Source: Moniliophthora roreri
Lineage: Eukaryota > Basidiomycota > Agaricomycetes > Agaricales > Marasmiaceae
Length of the DNA stretch: 64,000 nucleotides
Direction of reading: 5' to 3'
Assembly (NCBI GenBank): GCA_001466705.2
Contig: LATX02000253.1
Coordinates: 62,001-126,000 of the forward strand
The notes below the pieces were generated by a model that had not been told where the DNA came from, ran no database searches, and worked only from the letters and a program-made list of their open reading frames with translations. Shown here in pieces: positions 1-11,661 of the stretch. Each line of letters opens with the position of its first letter. Within the stretch, counting starts at the first letter, position 1. The position numbers and the translations under genes were made by a program.

Positions 1-1385
1 ATGGGCGCAAAAGCCACGCGACATTCAAAATTCCGTGCTTGCCTTACTCGCCTTGGCAACATTCGATGTTTCGCGGCTATGAGTCCCTGTACCATCTCTC
101 GGTAACATCGAGTGATCTGTTTGAACACTGTATGAACGTGGCATTCAAGCGAGAATGATATATTTCTACCCAGAAGAAACGAGCGGAGGCCGCAGTAGTT
201 GTAGGTAAACGAAGCTTGACCACGATGCGAGTACAGTCAATGGATGAATTGTGATTGCCTGGCGATGTCAGAAGAGAATAACCCTGGTTATCTGGAAAAC
301 CAGAACAGTTGAATATTCTGCGAAAGGTAGTGAGTAAGGTAAAAACAAAGCATAAGGAAGTGAACGCCACCGGTGGCTCAGTGGCGTGTGCTCAGGTTGC
401 AAATTAATTAATCTCTACGTGCCTACTTCCTCCGCAGTTCCCCTGAATGACTCAGAAGCGCAGGGGATAGGAAGTTGGACGGACCTTCGGGTATACTGCT
501 TAGCTTCGTCCCCTTCAATGCTTCGAACAGAGGCGAGCAATCAGGGCGGAGAAATGTACATCAAATTCCCTTCACACGTCAGGTTCTCTGGGGTTTCCGG
601 TGAAGCATGAACTGGAAGTTCCTGCAAAGGGGAAATGAGAAACGAGGCATAGGCTCAGGCAAGGTATCGGAGAGGTGCTTACCGTGGTTCCCGCATAATG
701 ACGTGAATTCACTTTGACCCTTGGAGCGGCTGCATCCAGTGCCATCGGACAATATGGAGTGCATATAAGTCTAGACGCGCCTCGACCGATGATTTACACT
801 TTTTTAGATTCGCAGTCCTTGCCATTCCTTTCCCGGACACTCGTATCACACCGTTTCACCGCGTGGCAAGAGCACTGAATGATCTGATTCGTTGTTGGAC
901 CATACGGGGCGCCTTTAGAGAGGAAAACGGTATAGACGGAGAGGGTGCATATGAGATACGGAAATCAGCCGAGTTGAAGGAGGTGAGAGTCTTGTGGTGA
1001 GTGAACGAAGTCAAGTTCTGTTTCCAGCTTGCAAGGATCGAGACCCTGGTAACCTCGATGGGACATAGGTCCGTGGACATCACGGGATCAGTCCCGCCAC
1101 CTCAGCAGCGTGACGGTCCTAATGTCACACTGCTGTTCACTCCCGGTGAACAGCTCATTCAGGAGCCGCAGTCTGATCGTTCCTCCCCTCTATCCTCTCC
1201 CACTATCGTCGCAGTGCTGTTGGACGGTCCTTACGGTCCTTTTTGACATCAAAACTTTGTATCTATACCCACTCAATATCGCCAGGGAGATTGCATACCA
1301 ACCACATAGGCATCTTCCCAAGTTCACGCGCAAAAAAATTCTCAGAACGACCTATACAAGTCTAAAGGCATAGGAAACCCCAGGA
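1..1385. other. Intergenic, no gene supported
   Basis: Both strands are broken into short frames with no recognisable domain and no consistent splice pattern. The last few hundred bases are presumably the promoter and 5' UTR of the VPS74-like gene. Confidence 0.5.
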
Positions 1386-2724
1386 ATGTCTTCAGCAGGC
1401 CTATCTCGGCGTCGCGTAGCAACTTCTGCCAATGAAGATTCGGAATGGTCGTCTATGGGCGGTGATGATGACGAGAGATCCAAGAGAAATGGATCATCGC
1501 CTTCCGGAAGTACAACTCCTCGGACAGCCGTATCTCATGCAGGGTCCGCATTTGAAGGAGGAAACCGAATTGCATTTGACCCGAGGGATTTGGAGGATGT
1601 CGGTGCCGAGGAGAGGAAGGTTGGCGGAAAGGTGCCTAGATTAACAATCATGGAGGAGGTTCTACTGTTGGGGATTAAGGACAAGCAGGTGTGTACTTTG
1701 GCCATTATGACGAACACAATACCATCCACCTTTTCTGCTCAATTTTGTCGTGTGAGATGCTGATTCTGCATTGCGGTTCAGGGCTACCTTTCGTTTTGGA
1801 ATGACAATATCTCATATGCTCTACGTGGTTGCATTCTGATAGAACTCGCCCTACGGCGCCGTATTGCGCTCGTCAAGGATCCAAACCGTCGCCGTCTACC
1901 ACCATCTGAACGGCTAGTAGAAGTTTTAGACGACCGACAGACTGGGGAGACTATACTGGATGAGGCGTTACGGATGATGAAGGGGCAGCAGGATCCTGTG
2001 AGCCAAGGAGGCGGTGGAGAGAAAATCAGTGTCAACAGTTGGATTGACTTGTTGAGCGGTGCGTTATCATTCGCGTGACTGATAGCGATCTCAGTAAGGC
2101 TAACCACGTTTCATGGGGTCAGGCGAGACATGGAACGTCCTGAAGATCGGCTTCCAGCTGAAACAAGTCCGGGAACGACTAGCAAAAGGCCTAGTAGACA
2201 AGGGCATCCTTCGCACCGAAAAGCGCAACTTCCTTCTCTTTGACATGGCTACACATCCACTCGCCGACCTCAAGGTCAAGGAAAACATTATTACGCGATG
2301 TGTTTCTCTCCTCACCGCCACGACGTCTGCTGTTCCGCCATCAGCGCTTGATAAGGAAGGAACGCAATGCCGTGTTCTACGGGCCGTTTGCCTAGCTTGT
2401 GCAGCGTATACTGCTAGCGTGTTGGACAACGCCTTTGGCAGACTGGGCTACGAGGAGAGAGAAGCAGCGTTCGGGAGATGTGATGACATACTGGCCGAGT
2501 TTGCATGCTGGCCATTCGGGAGCTCCTCGGGGATGGACTCTGCTGCATCTCCCAGGCGACGACAGAATAGGATTGCCACAGGCAGTTCAGGAGACGGTTC
2601 GAGAGAGAGCATCGTTGGGTTGCTGAGCGAGGTGAAGAAGGAAGCAATGTCCGAAGAAGACTTGGGTTTTGAATTAGTCGCTGGGGTTTTGGAGGTTTTG
2701 AGTAAATTGGATTCCCTCATCTGA
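1386..2724 (+). CDS. VPS74: GOLPH3 / Vps74-family Golgi PI4P-binding protein
   Basis: Three exons (1386-1688, 1782-2058, 2123-2724) give 393 aa. Family members are peripheral Golgi proteins that bind phosphatidylinositol-4-phosphate and the tails of glycosyltransferases to retain them in the Golgi. The first ~80 residues are Ser/Gly/Asp-rich and look disordered. The GPP34 domain begins near [20 protein letters not shown] and includes [21 protein letters not shown], a [15 protein letters not shown] helix and [12 protein letters not shown], all family hallmarks. Both introns restore these motifs exactly. The C terminus has a 30-40 residue Ser/Gly-rich loop (around [14 protein letters not shown]) before the last helix. 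The start is the only ATG opening this frame. The HD-domain gene follows about 300 bp downstream on the same strand. It appears intact. Confidence 0.95.
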
Positions 2725-3031
2725 TGGACTTCGAGTTAAATGTTGAAACATTGGATGGGCTGTACTTGCGGTCGAGAGTTTCTTCTACTACTCTTTTTAT
2801 TCCTTCCTTCGTGGCCTTATCTCCGCGTTTCTCCCTTTGCTCTCATTCACATATCTGTCTAATGCATACTCTCCCTTTTACTCGGATATCAAAGTATTTT
2901 ATCGCCTTTTGCCTCTGCCGTCGCATAATCGTCAACGAGTCACCAGGTCATTGATCCACGAGCGTTCCCAAGACAACAACCGTCAACAACCCGCCGCCTT
3001 GCCTTCGGCTATCATCATCTTCGCTCTCCTC

Positions 3032-4029
3032 ATGGCTCAAGCTCTTATGGACGTTTCTTCAGCTGAACGAGTCATCGATTCGTTATTCACTATGCTCGAG
3101 GATGAAGGGTCAGTTTCTGACTGAATAGTCAAGCGCCGTCTGTCTTACATACTTTGGACCTCTTGTTGTTGTATTTCCGTTCGGTGAGCAGTATACGCCG
3201 TTTCTCATGACTTCAACCCCCCAATCTCGCAACTTTCCAGGTGATCAGCCAAGGTGATTACATCGGAGAGTCCATATCACAGTTAGAACACTGCCTTCAA
3301 GCAGCACATTGTGCTCGATCATCAGGTAGGTAGACTTCGGACCGGTGATCACCTCTGAAAACTCAAAGGTTAATCCGCCAGGGTCGAGTGATGAAGGTAC
3401 GTACGCTGTCTTTAGAAGTGTATAAGGTCACCCAAACTGTCCGCTTTCAAGTCGTTCTGGCAGCTCTACTCCACGATTGTGGACAAATGTATGTTTTATC
3501 CCAATGCCACGAAATCCGATTTACATGCAGAACCTACAGACTTCCGATTGAAACACTCAAAGCGGCCGTTTCTTCTTCTTCGGACGTTCAGGACATGCGT
3601 CTCTTCTCCGGGATCTCCGTGGGTCGGCATGGTCACGAATACATCGGTGCTCAATACCTCGAAGCTCTCGGCTTTCCCCTGACGATCTGCGAGCTGGTTC
3701 GGGACCATGTAATCGCGAAGAGATACCTTACGGCCGTGGAAGAAGGATATTATGCTAATCTTAGTGATGCGAGTAAGAAATCTTTGGAGTTTCAGGTGCT
3801 TCAGTTTCATCTACTTACCCCAGGTCAAGGCTGTATATTACTGAAACTCTTGCAGGGCGGTCCTTTCTCCCCAACCGAGGTTACCGAGTTCGAGCACGAT
3901 CCGCTTTTCAAGGAGAAGGTCATGATGAGAAGGTTCGACGATAACGCCAAGGAAGTTGACAAATGGGTGCCTAGGCTAGAGTCGTATCGAGACCTTGCAG
4001 TGATCATCCTTTCTCCCGCCAAAGTTTGA
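3032..4029 (+). CDS. HD-domain mixed-valent di-iron oxygenase-like protein (PhnZ/TmpB type)
   Basis: Six exons (3032-3108, 3249-3325, 3382-3396, 3452-3488, 3540-3795, 3856-4029) give 211 aa. Exon 3 is only 15 nt. Its inclusion creates SSGSSDEVVLAALLHD, as expected for the family. Visible motifs are YIGE then H seven residues after the E (QLEH), LLHDCGQ, GRHGHEYIGA, a RDHVIAKRYL helix and FEHDPLF. As I recall bacterial PhnZ, substrate residues Tyr24/Glu27, ligands His34, His58/Asp59, His80, His104 and Asp161, and Lys108 have the same local spacing, so a di-iron oxygenase fold is likely. The His after HDIG is Gln here. Substrate is not predictable: bacterial relatives act on organophosphonates, and fungal homologues are mostly labelled plain HD-domain proteins. 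The 3' end (SYRDLAVIILSPAKV) is less certain because an alternative splice near 4010 is possible. Confidence 0.8.
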
Positions 4030-4740
4030 GCGGACTTTGTACCTTGAATGGTAATCACGACATCTTCTCTTTCCAGGGCGATGAATCGGCCCAGAGTACT
4101 TCAGGCTTGGCAAGCTCACCTGAGCACAGGCTATATCACCGAAACCAGCAATCCATTTCTTCGACGCCTCACGACTACACCATTATAATTCAACTGTCAT
4201 TAACTTCATGTTGCCGCTGACTATGCCAATGTACCTGTCCAGCAAAAAAACGAGGAAGAGCGCTCACATTGCGCGGCTTACCGTGATACAGGACATAAAT
4301 AAACGTCACTCGTGATTGATGTGTTTCGAAGTATTCCCGCGTCCCCGACCAGCGCCAGCCGCTAGCAGTGGGGAGGCACGGAGGCCGTCAAACGGAAAGT
4401 TTAAATCACCATATCGCGAGTCCTGTGCATGAGCGTCCACTCCTTGTTCCTCTACTGACATACCGGAACAGCAAGGGAGTAGGACGTATACGAAGATGCG
4501 ACGTTGTCTGACAACATTCTCCTTATAAGGACAGTATCATAACAGCTTCTTAGTCTCACACACCGCCATCACAGATGTTGACTGGTGTTGATCATGATGC
4601 CTGATGTGTCTCGGTCTGAAGTATCGGGCATCAGAAAAAGCGTCCGACCACGTCGCCCAGATCCGATATTAAGTGATTGATGCTGGTTTGCTTTTTAACT
4701 CCCTCCTCGCTCCACTCATCACAACCTTACCCTCCTCTTC

Positions 4741-6936
4741 ATGCCTGTCGCTACAAAGAAGATCAGCGAGAATGACCCTTTCGCTCACTTCCTACGACCC
4801 CCAGTGGGAGAGACGCCCATAGAGAGGGCAGAGCGCTTACAGCGAGAAGCAGAGGCAGCGCGAATAAGCGCAGAGATAGATGAGGCAATAAGCAAGGATC
4901 GTGCGCAGCAAAAGAAGGATAAAGATCTCATCAAGGTGTTGTTATTAGGGCAATCCGAGAGTGGTGAGTCCTAATCCTCTTTCCTTACTATTCCTTCGCT
5001 CATTCTCATCACAGGGAAATCAACCACGTTGAAGAGTAAGAGTCGTGTTTCACCTCCCTTGTAACAACTGCTCTAACATGATTCGCGGTCAAGATCTCCG
5101 GATGGCCTATGCCAAAGAGGAATGGCTTCGAGAGAAGGCATCATGGAGAGCAGTTATCCAGCTCAACCTCATCCGATCTATCAGTGTTATTTTAGAAACG
5201 CTCCGTGCCGAAATAGAAGATACCCCATATGTCGACGAACCTGATCCGCAAAGTGAAACTCCTAACCAAGTGGTGGGCCAACAATCTCCAGACTTTGCAT
5301 TAGCATCCCCGGTGTCCCCAGTATCCACCAACAGCGGATCGAGCGGATCAAGCGGAGCTTCCGAGGCTTATGACCCACGGATTATTCAAGAGGAGCTGGC
5401 CTTGCGAAAACGGGACGTCGAGGAAAAGTACCATGACCTGAGGGATCAGTTATCAAGACTGAAAGCTGTAGAGATGGATTTGAAGAGAGTTCTTGGCGCA
5501 GGCACGGAGGAAGTCACGAGCATGGAGATGGATGATGAGAAGACGGAGGTATTTGTGAGGCCATGGAAGTGGCGAGAAGTCTTACGAGGTTCTGGGCCGA
5601 AGAGGCAAGGAGACATGGGGAATGACATGGTCGCAATGAGACAAGAAGACATAGCTGCGTTGGAGGCAACCCGTGCTATTGCAAGCTGCAGGAATTACAT
5701 GCAGTTATTATGGAACGACGAAGGTGTTCGATTGGTGTTGGTAAAGCGAAATATTCGACTGGAGGAAACAGCTGGATTGTGAGTATTACCTTTTTTCACG
5801 TTCCGCGACGGTGGCTTCAACTGATGGCATTGCCCATGTCAGCTTTCTTGACGACATTGAGCGTATCGCTACACTGGACTATGAGCCCTCGGATGACGAC
5901 ATCGTTCGCGCTCGGTTACGGACGGTTGGAGTACAAGAGTATCGAGTATCATTTGGTAATCCTAGTAAGCAATGACCCTCTGGTCTTCCTTTCTCATGAC
6001 GCTAATCTTCATTCCCATTCCTAGGTCGTGGTCTAACTAAAGATCCAATGAGCGATTGGATTTTTTACGATGTGGGAGGTTCTCGGACCGTGGTGAGTTG
6101 TCTTCTCTGCCACACAATTTTTGTAAATGAGCTATCGCCTCACTTCGGTGTTCAGCGGCATGCCTGGGTCCCATACTTTGACGACATCAACTCGATCATC
6201 TTCCGTGAGGATCATTATACATCTTAATCACTATCTAATATACTGACACGATTATCCTCGCCGACTCGCCTCAGTTGCACGTACGTCTCAATGAATCACA
6301 TTGTTCTCCATTACTCACAAGTCATTTTCGTAATAGCTATTTCCGCGTTTCCTGACCGACTCCTCGAAGATCCTAGTGTTAACCGCCTCCAGGATACATT
6401 CACCATATGGAAAACCATCGTTTCATCCAGACTCCTCGCCAAGACGACATTGGTGTGCTTCCTTAATAAATGCGATCTATTGAAACGCAAACTACGAAGC
6501 GGAATAATGTTTCGGGATTATGTGCCTCCCTTTGGGAATCGTGCGAATGATACCGCGACTGTTGTACGATGTAAGTGTCAACTGCTCTTTTTTCAAATTT
6601 TCAAAAAGGCCAAAGATTCTAATAATCCCATGATTGAATAGTCCTTAAAGACTGGTTCCGGGATGTAGTGTTGAAGCATTCCGCTGACCCCAAGCGAACG
6701 TGTTATCTGTACCCTACATCTGTCACGGTCAGTCGCTCAATCGACCATCTCACGATATAGCAGGGCTCATTTTCCAATGTTTTGAATAGGATACAAAGGC
6801 CACAGCAACGACGTTAAAGACGGGTGAGTAGTAAATAAAATCTTTTACTTTTTTTTTTGCCCTGATTGATATCATCCTTATCCTAGTGCGGGATAGTATC
6901 GTTCGGGAGAATATGATGAACGCCAGACTCATATAA
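4741..6936 (+). CDS. Divergent heterotrimeric G-protein alpha subunit
   Basis: Eleven exons (4741-4963, 5015-5035, 5094-5778, 5843-5964, 6025-6092, 6156-6204, 6275-6280, 6337-6570, 6642-6727, 6790-6823, 6887-6936) give 525 aa, longer than the usual ~355. G boxes are visible: P-loop GQSESGKST (usually GAGESGKS), switch I RARLRTVGV with the catalytic Arg, switch II DVGGSRTVR, FLAPISAF, NKCD, and TSVTDTKAT in place of TCATDT. Switch II has Ser where the catalytic Gln of DVGGQ belongs. A large acidic/Ser-rich and coiled-coil insert fills the helical domain (about residues 135-290). The N terminus is MPVATK, so the Gly2 myristoylation signal is absent. The C terminus ENMMNARLI replaces the usual receptor-contact tail. 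Exons of 6 and 21 nt are required to restore LAP and GKSTTLK. Basidiomycetes often carry expanded atypical alpha subunits. Receptor partners cannot be predicted. Confidence 0.92.
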
Positions 6937-9177
6937 TTTCCACGTTATCACTACATGGTTCATTCACATGGTTCCTTATATTATACTATAGAAACATTGT
7001 AATTGCATTTATTTAATAGGATCTACTCGTTAAAGATCATATGTTCTATCGAATCATGACAGTACGGGATAGGTTGCGTAATGAAGAACCTAAGATAGAG
7101 CGCCCCGTGAGGTTATTCGACAGCCACATAGGGAGCTCGAGTAAGGGTATCATCCAGTGACGGTGACACCTCATCCTCAAGTTCTTCCATCGTCGCCTAT
7201 CAGTCATGGCCGAGGCATTGCGGGAAGTGTTGTTGCAACAATAATGGGGTGGAGGGGTACTGGAAGTTACAGGTGCTGTAAAATCTCCAATGTAAATGGC
7301 TCGATCTGGGGCGTCAGGTACCCGTTAAAGTGCCACCAGAAATAAGGGGAAGCATGCAGTATCATAACGGTGGCGGTAGCAGCTCGGTGGTAATACAGAC
7401 GCTATCGTCAGTTAAGACGGGAGACGTGTTACTGGCAGTGCTGGAGACTGAAAACGTTTGATACACCATCCGGCGTAGTACTTCTTGCGGACGGTAGGTA
7501 GCGGAAGTTTTCGTATCTCGCCTGAGGTGAAGAAGGTGGCCTTTGTGATGACGTCGTAGGTGATGATGAAACTTGACGAGAATACGATAAGCTACAGAAA
7601 TAGGTAGCGGTGATAGCTGAATAGTGACTGGTCTTGTTGCTGACAACGACAGTCGGTTTGCGATTGCGGGAGCCACGGTAATTACGTGGCTTGTACATTC
7701 AGCTCTTGCCTCTCTATTCAGCCTTTCCTCAACCTCTACTTCGCCATGACGACGACAGAGGCTCAGATCCCAGCTGTAACACCCTCGTGAGACAAAGCCC
7801 AGACTAATATGTCAACCAAATCGCACAAAACCAGCAGTCTTGTTCCAGTTGGCATCAGATCATGTTTATGATTCCACCTTGACAATATCTGATGTGAAAC
7901 GGTCAAGACCGGAGGGACGGGGAGCGTTATGGCATTGCGTAGACGAGCTGCCGAAGTAGGGGGAGGGGGGGGGCGCGAGTCGTTGGGCCTTGCAGTGATG
8001 AAGCTAGAAAAGGCTGGAAATGCTTTCTGAACAACTGACGAGAAGCATATCCTCTACCGCGATTCACCGAAAGACCTTGGGTAGCGGGTACACCTCGTAA
8101 TACCATCACCTGGAGTCGTCGCGGAAACGTGCACATGGCAACCAGCAGCAGAGATATCTGGTGCTCTTGGCTGAAGGTGACGTTGATAAGATGAAAAAAA
8201 ACCGGATGGTGAAGAGTGCACGGCAAGCACGACTGCTTGATGGCAAGGTTTCTACGGTGACAACTACGACTGGAAAGCAGAGGTCTGCAGTCGTTTTCCG
8301 TGTTGCGCTGCATCGGAATGGCTGGGATGATCATCCATCCGCCCTTGTTTCCCCTGAACAACGAGGTATCTGGCATCGTCAACTTCACAACTGTCATCTG
8401 AGAAAGCAGGCGGCAGCGGTGATTCGACGGCGAGCACTATCGGTTGACGAACTTCCTGTCCTGTCCTCTCTTCTGAATCAGGAACCCCTTATCTTCTCCA
8501 CCTAGCGAATCATTCCCGCCTCTTCGATCACAAAGCCAGCATGGTATCGCCGAGGCACACCGCTACCAACATGACCATGGACCACAACACTGATGGATTA
8601 TAGTATCAGGGGTATAAAGCGCCGTTAACCCATAATCCGTGATAGTGAAAGCCGGCGAGTCGGCAAGGAGACTGCAGTGCACGACGACGACAACGACGAT
8701 AATGGAGAAAGCTTCCAAAAGAACCATCTTCTTCCCACTCCTTCCAATGTCGAGGCAATAGCAAGAGTCTCACAATGACCTGATTGGGGAAAGTGAAAGA
8801 CGCCCTAGGCATTGAAACGATATAAAGCCAAACATGAGAGACGCTCCTCAACGCATCCTGCCTTCCATGCAACTGCGAGATTATACCCCCGAGACGTTGG
8901 GAAATGGAAGAGGTATTGTAGGACCCGGCTGACAAGGATCAAAGCTACACCTCCCAGGTTCAATATCTCCCACTCCCGTCTCTTCCTTCCCTTCCCTGAT
9001 TAGCATGATGACCAGCTGGCCGTGGAGCTCGGATATGAAGTGCGGCGACGAATATTAACTGACGTTAGTGCCAGCTAGACGCGTAATACATCTCCCATGA
9101 CAAATTATCGTGTCGGGTGCAATATGGGAAAGAGATGGCCATTGAGGGGTGCGAGTGTGAAACTGGATTCGGCGTAC

Positions 9178-9223
<46 letters not shown>

Positions 9224-11599
9224 ACCAGCTTCGGCCGGGGAGAAGCAGGAAAGTATAACGAACACCAAGGCGCTAGGTGAGGTAAGCAGTGTCAAGGACA
9301 CTACTAGCCAAAGATGAAGGTTCCGAACATGCCACAGGGCTGAGCACGTCGAAAGGCGTATAGAGAGCATCGAATGCTCAATGTTGAGACAGCCCTGAAT
9401 ATGGGCACATGGCGGCATCATGCATCATGACCAGCAAGGGTAGCAATAAGTGGCGGTCGTAAACGCTGATTACCACCAAAGTGAAGAGATGAGCGATGCT
9501 GGTGGCGTTGGCAACGACGGCGGCCGCGACAACCATTGTCACCGTAGACGGAGGTAATACGCGGTCAAGAGCCAGAACCGTGATATTTGGTAAAGTATTG
9601 ACTAGAAAAACCAAGGCTACCAGCACTCGGTAGGAGTAGTACCTTTCCAAAAGCTAGCGTGCTAAGCATCTGGTTGCGGTACCGACCGACACTGGGTAGC
9701 GGGGAGCGAGCCGAAACTACGGCAGTACCAAGAATGCACAATACATTCCGAGGAATCAACGCGAAAGCGGCTGCATCGTGTGGATGATAACGAACAGTGG
9801 GGCAACCAGTCCCAGATCAGGGAGAGTAAGCAAGCGTGTGGTGATATCGTCGAAAGGGCCGGGGTGGTGATGAAGAAGGGTGCGGGAAACGCAATTAAGC
9901 AACGAACAACGCGGCTGGTAGCAACGAGGGATCTTTGGCTGCTCCCGCCTTCCGTATCCCTCCGAGTTCCGTCTCCAAGGCATGCCGCTTTCGTTCAGCA
10001 TCACTGCAATGTCATGAGGAACGTTCGGGTAGCCTCAAAGGTGGTAGTACGTTGCAAAGGGCCAACGAAACCGCGAAGACGTGTGTGTACACATCCATAC
10101 ACAACCCGAGGTGATCTATAACTGAGCGGTCACTTGTTATCCCGCGAAATGTCATGTAGTATCCATATAATCGACGAGCTTCAACACCGCGGTCAGCAAA
10201 CGTTCTGGCCCAAGCGGGATAGCAATAATAGCTCGCTTGGCTAGAACTTGTCCACGAAATTGCAAGGCGATCTGGGGCTGACTAGGCAGTTGGTGTAGCA
10301 TTCATTCTGGCTCTAGGCTCCTTGGTAGACAGCCAGCGAAGCATCCGCGGATCACTATAGGAAATCTGACGTCAACACAACTGTCAGCGAAACCGCAAAG
10401 GAAAAGTGTTTACTGGAAGACGTACCTATTGAAGGACTATCCAGGTAACCCTCGCTCTATCCTTGCCTGGTCCAAGTCTCTCCGTCGCATCGAGACCCCA
10501 GGGAGTTAGAACGGTACTTTTGAATACATTCCGTCTTCAACTACGAATGGTTGAGGCAAAAAAAGACCTTGAAAATTTCATCTGAGATTTGTACGATTCG
10601 CTGGACCAACCGAAATGAACTTACCAGAGCCTATTCGCTATAATCAAACTCTTTATACCATACTTGTTGGAGAGTCAAAGCACTAGGCGTAGAATGAACG
10701 ATTTTCAAGGACCAACGGGAAAAAGGTCGAGACCATGGTGGACGTTGTAAAAGCTGACAATGCGAAATTGGCGCAACTCGCGTCATAAATAAAATTTAAT
10801 CACGGCGAGGTCGGAGCCTTCGGCTCCGGCACCGGCACGGTTCCGCTCCGAACCTAAAAGGCTAGCTGGCAATGGGTTGACCCTGGACAACCCTTGAAAT
10901 GCCGACCCCAAAGACAAGTAAAACTGCGCTAACAACTGAATCTTGGCAGCACAAAATGCACACTCGACTTTAAACGACGCACACTAAAGAACGGTCGGAA
11001 AGAACCGTTGAGGCGGGGTACGGAAAATGGTTTTTCTTATTTTGGAAGGTTTTCAATCCACGTGTGGCGTTGACTAAGCGCCGCCTCTGGGGTTTGCTCA
11101 TCCATCTTTTTTCCATCTGAACAGTACGATGGAGTTTCATCAGCGGTGACAGAGTCCTCGCGATATTCGGTGCATCTAGCCCATACAGATCTCCCAGGTC
11201 CTTGGCCTTGCAGCCGATATCGTCAAACCGCGGCGTATCACAAAGGGTAAGACAATATCAGTTTAGAGTAACTTGTAGCTGACTTACGTACCACACAGAG
11301 CTCTAAACTCCTGGATAAGCGGTCTAAAGTGCTATGGATCGCTTGAATGTTCAACCCCAAATTGAATTGAATTGGAAACTCGGCAACACACTTGCTTGAT
11401 ATAGTGAATACGTTACTTTTTGCCCTTCTATCAACGCTCAGGGAGAAGGTCTCTTACAGTGGCAACTACCACTTCGCCTCTTGTACTGTTGGTCATGATC
11501 GGGCTTACCGATCAAAGCTCCAGCAAACCTGTTAGCAACCCTATAACGGAAGTCAGGTGAGCGGGATGAATGTCCCAAAAAGTCTGGGTAGCTCACCAG
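6937..11599. other. Gene-poor stretch with possible membrane-protein relics
   Basis: No complete gene can be built. On the minus strand between about 10,000 and 9,380 three neighbouring frames are strongly hydrophobic (IPRNVLCILGTAVVSARS, then RVLVALVFLVNTLP and TVTMVVAAAVV), like segments of a polytopic membrane protein. No consistent set of introns joins them, and the long C run interrupts the continuation. Short similar stretches recur near 7,490, 8,080 and 9,690 (around GGGTAGCGG), hinting at diverged repeats. From 10,130 to 11,600 I see nothing coding. A GC-rich imperfect hairpin lies near 10,805-10,850. Confidence 0.35.
9179..9223 (+). repeat. Homopolymer run of 45 C
   Basis: Forty-five consecutive C bases. 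On the minus strand it would encode poly-Gly or poly-Pro, but no gene model uses it. Its length is prone to replication slippage and sequencing error, so the exact count should not be trusted. Confidence 0.95.
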
Positions 11600-11606
11600 T
11601 ATAAAA
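11600..11606 (+). promoter_or_regulatory. TATA box of the catalase gene
   Basis: TATAAAA lies 62 bases upstream of the catalase ATG, a usual distance for fungal genes with TATA promoters. Confidence 0.55.
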
Positions 11607-11661
11607 AGAGACCCCAAGTCTGCTCCATTCTTTGTTCCTCATTCGGCTCCCTTACTTGAGG

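Noticed and set aside
9065..9421. Open frame with a poly-Gly stretch (and its poly-Pro mirror)
   Set aside because: The poly-Gly/poly-Pro is just the C run. The flanks do not continue a recognisable protein.
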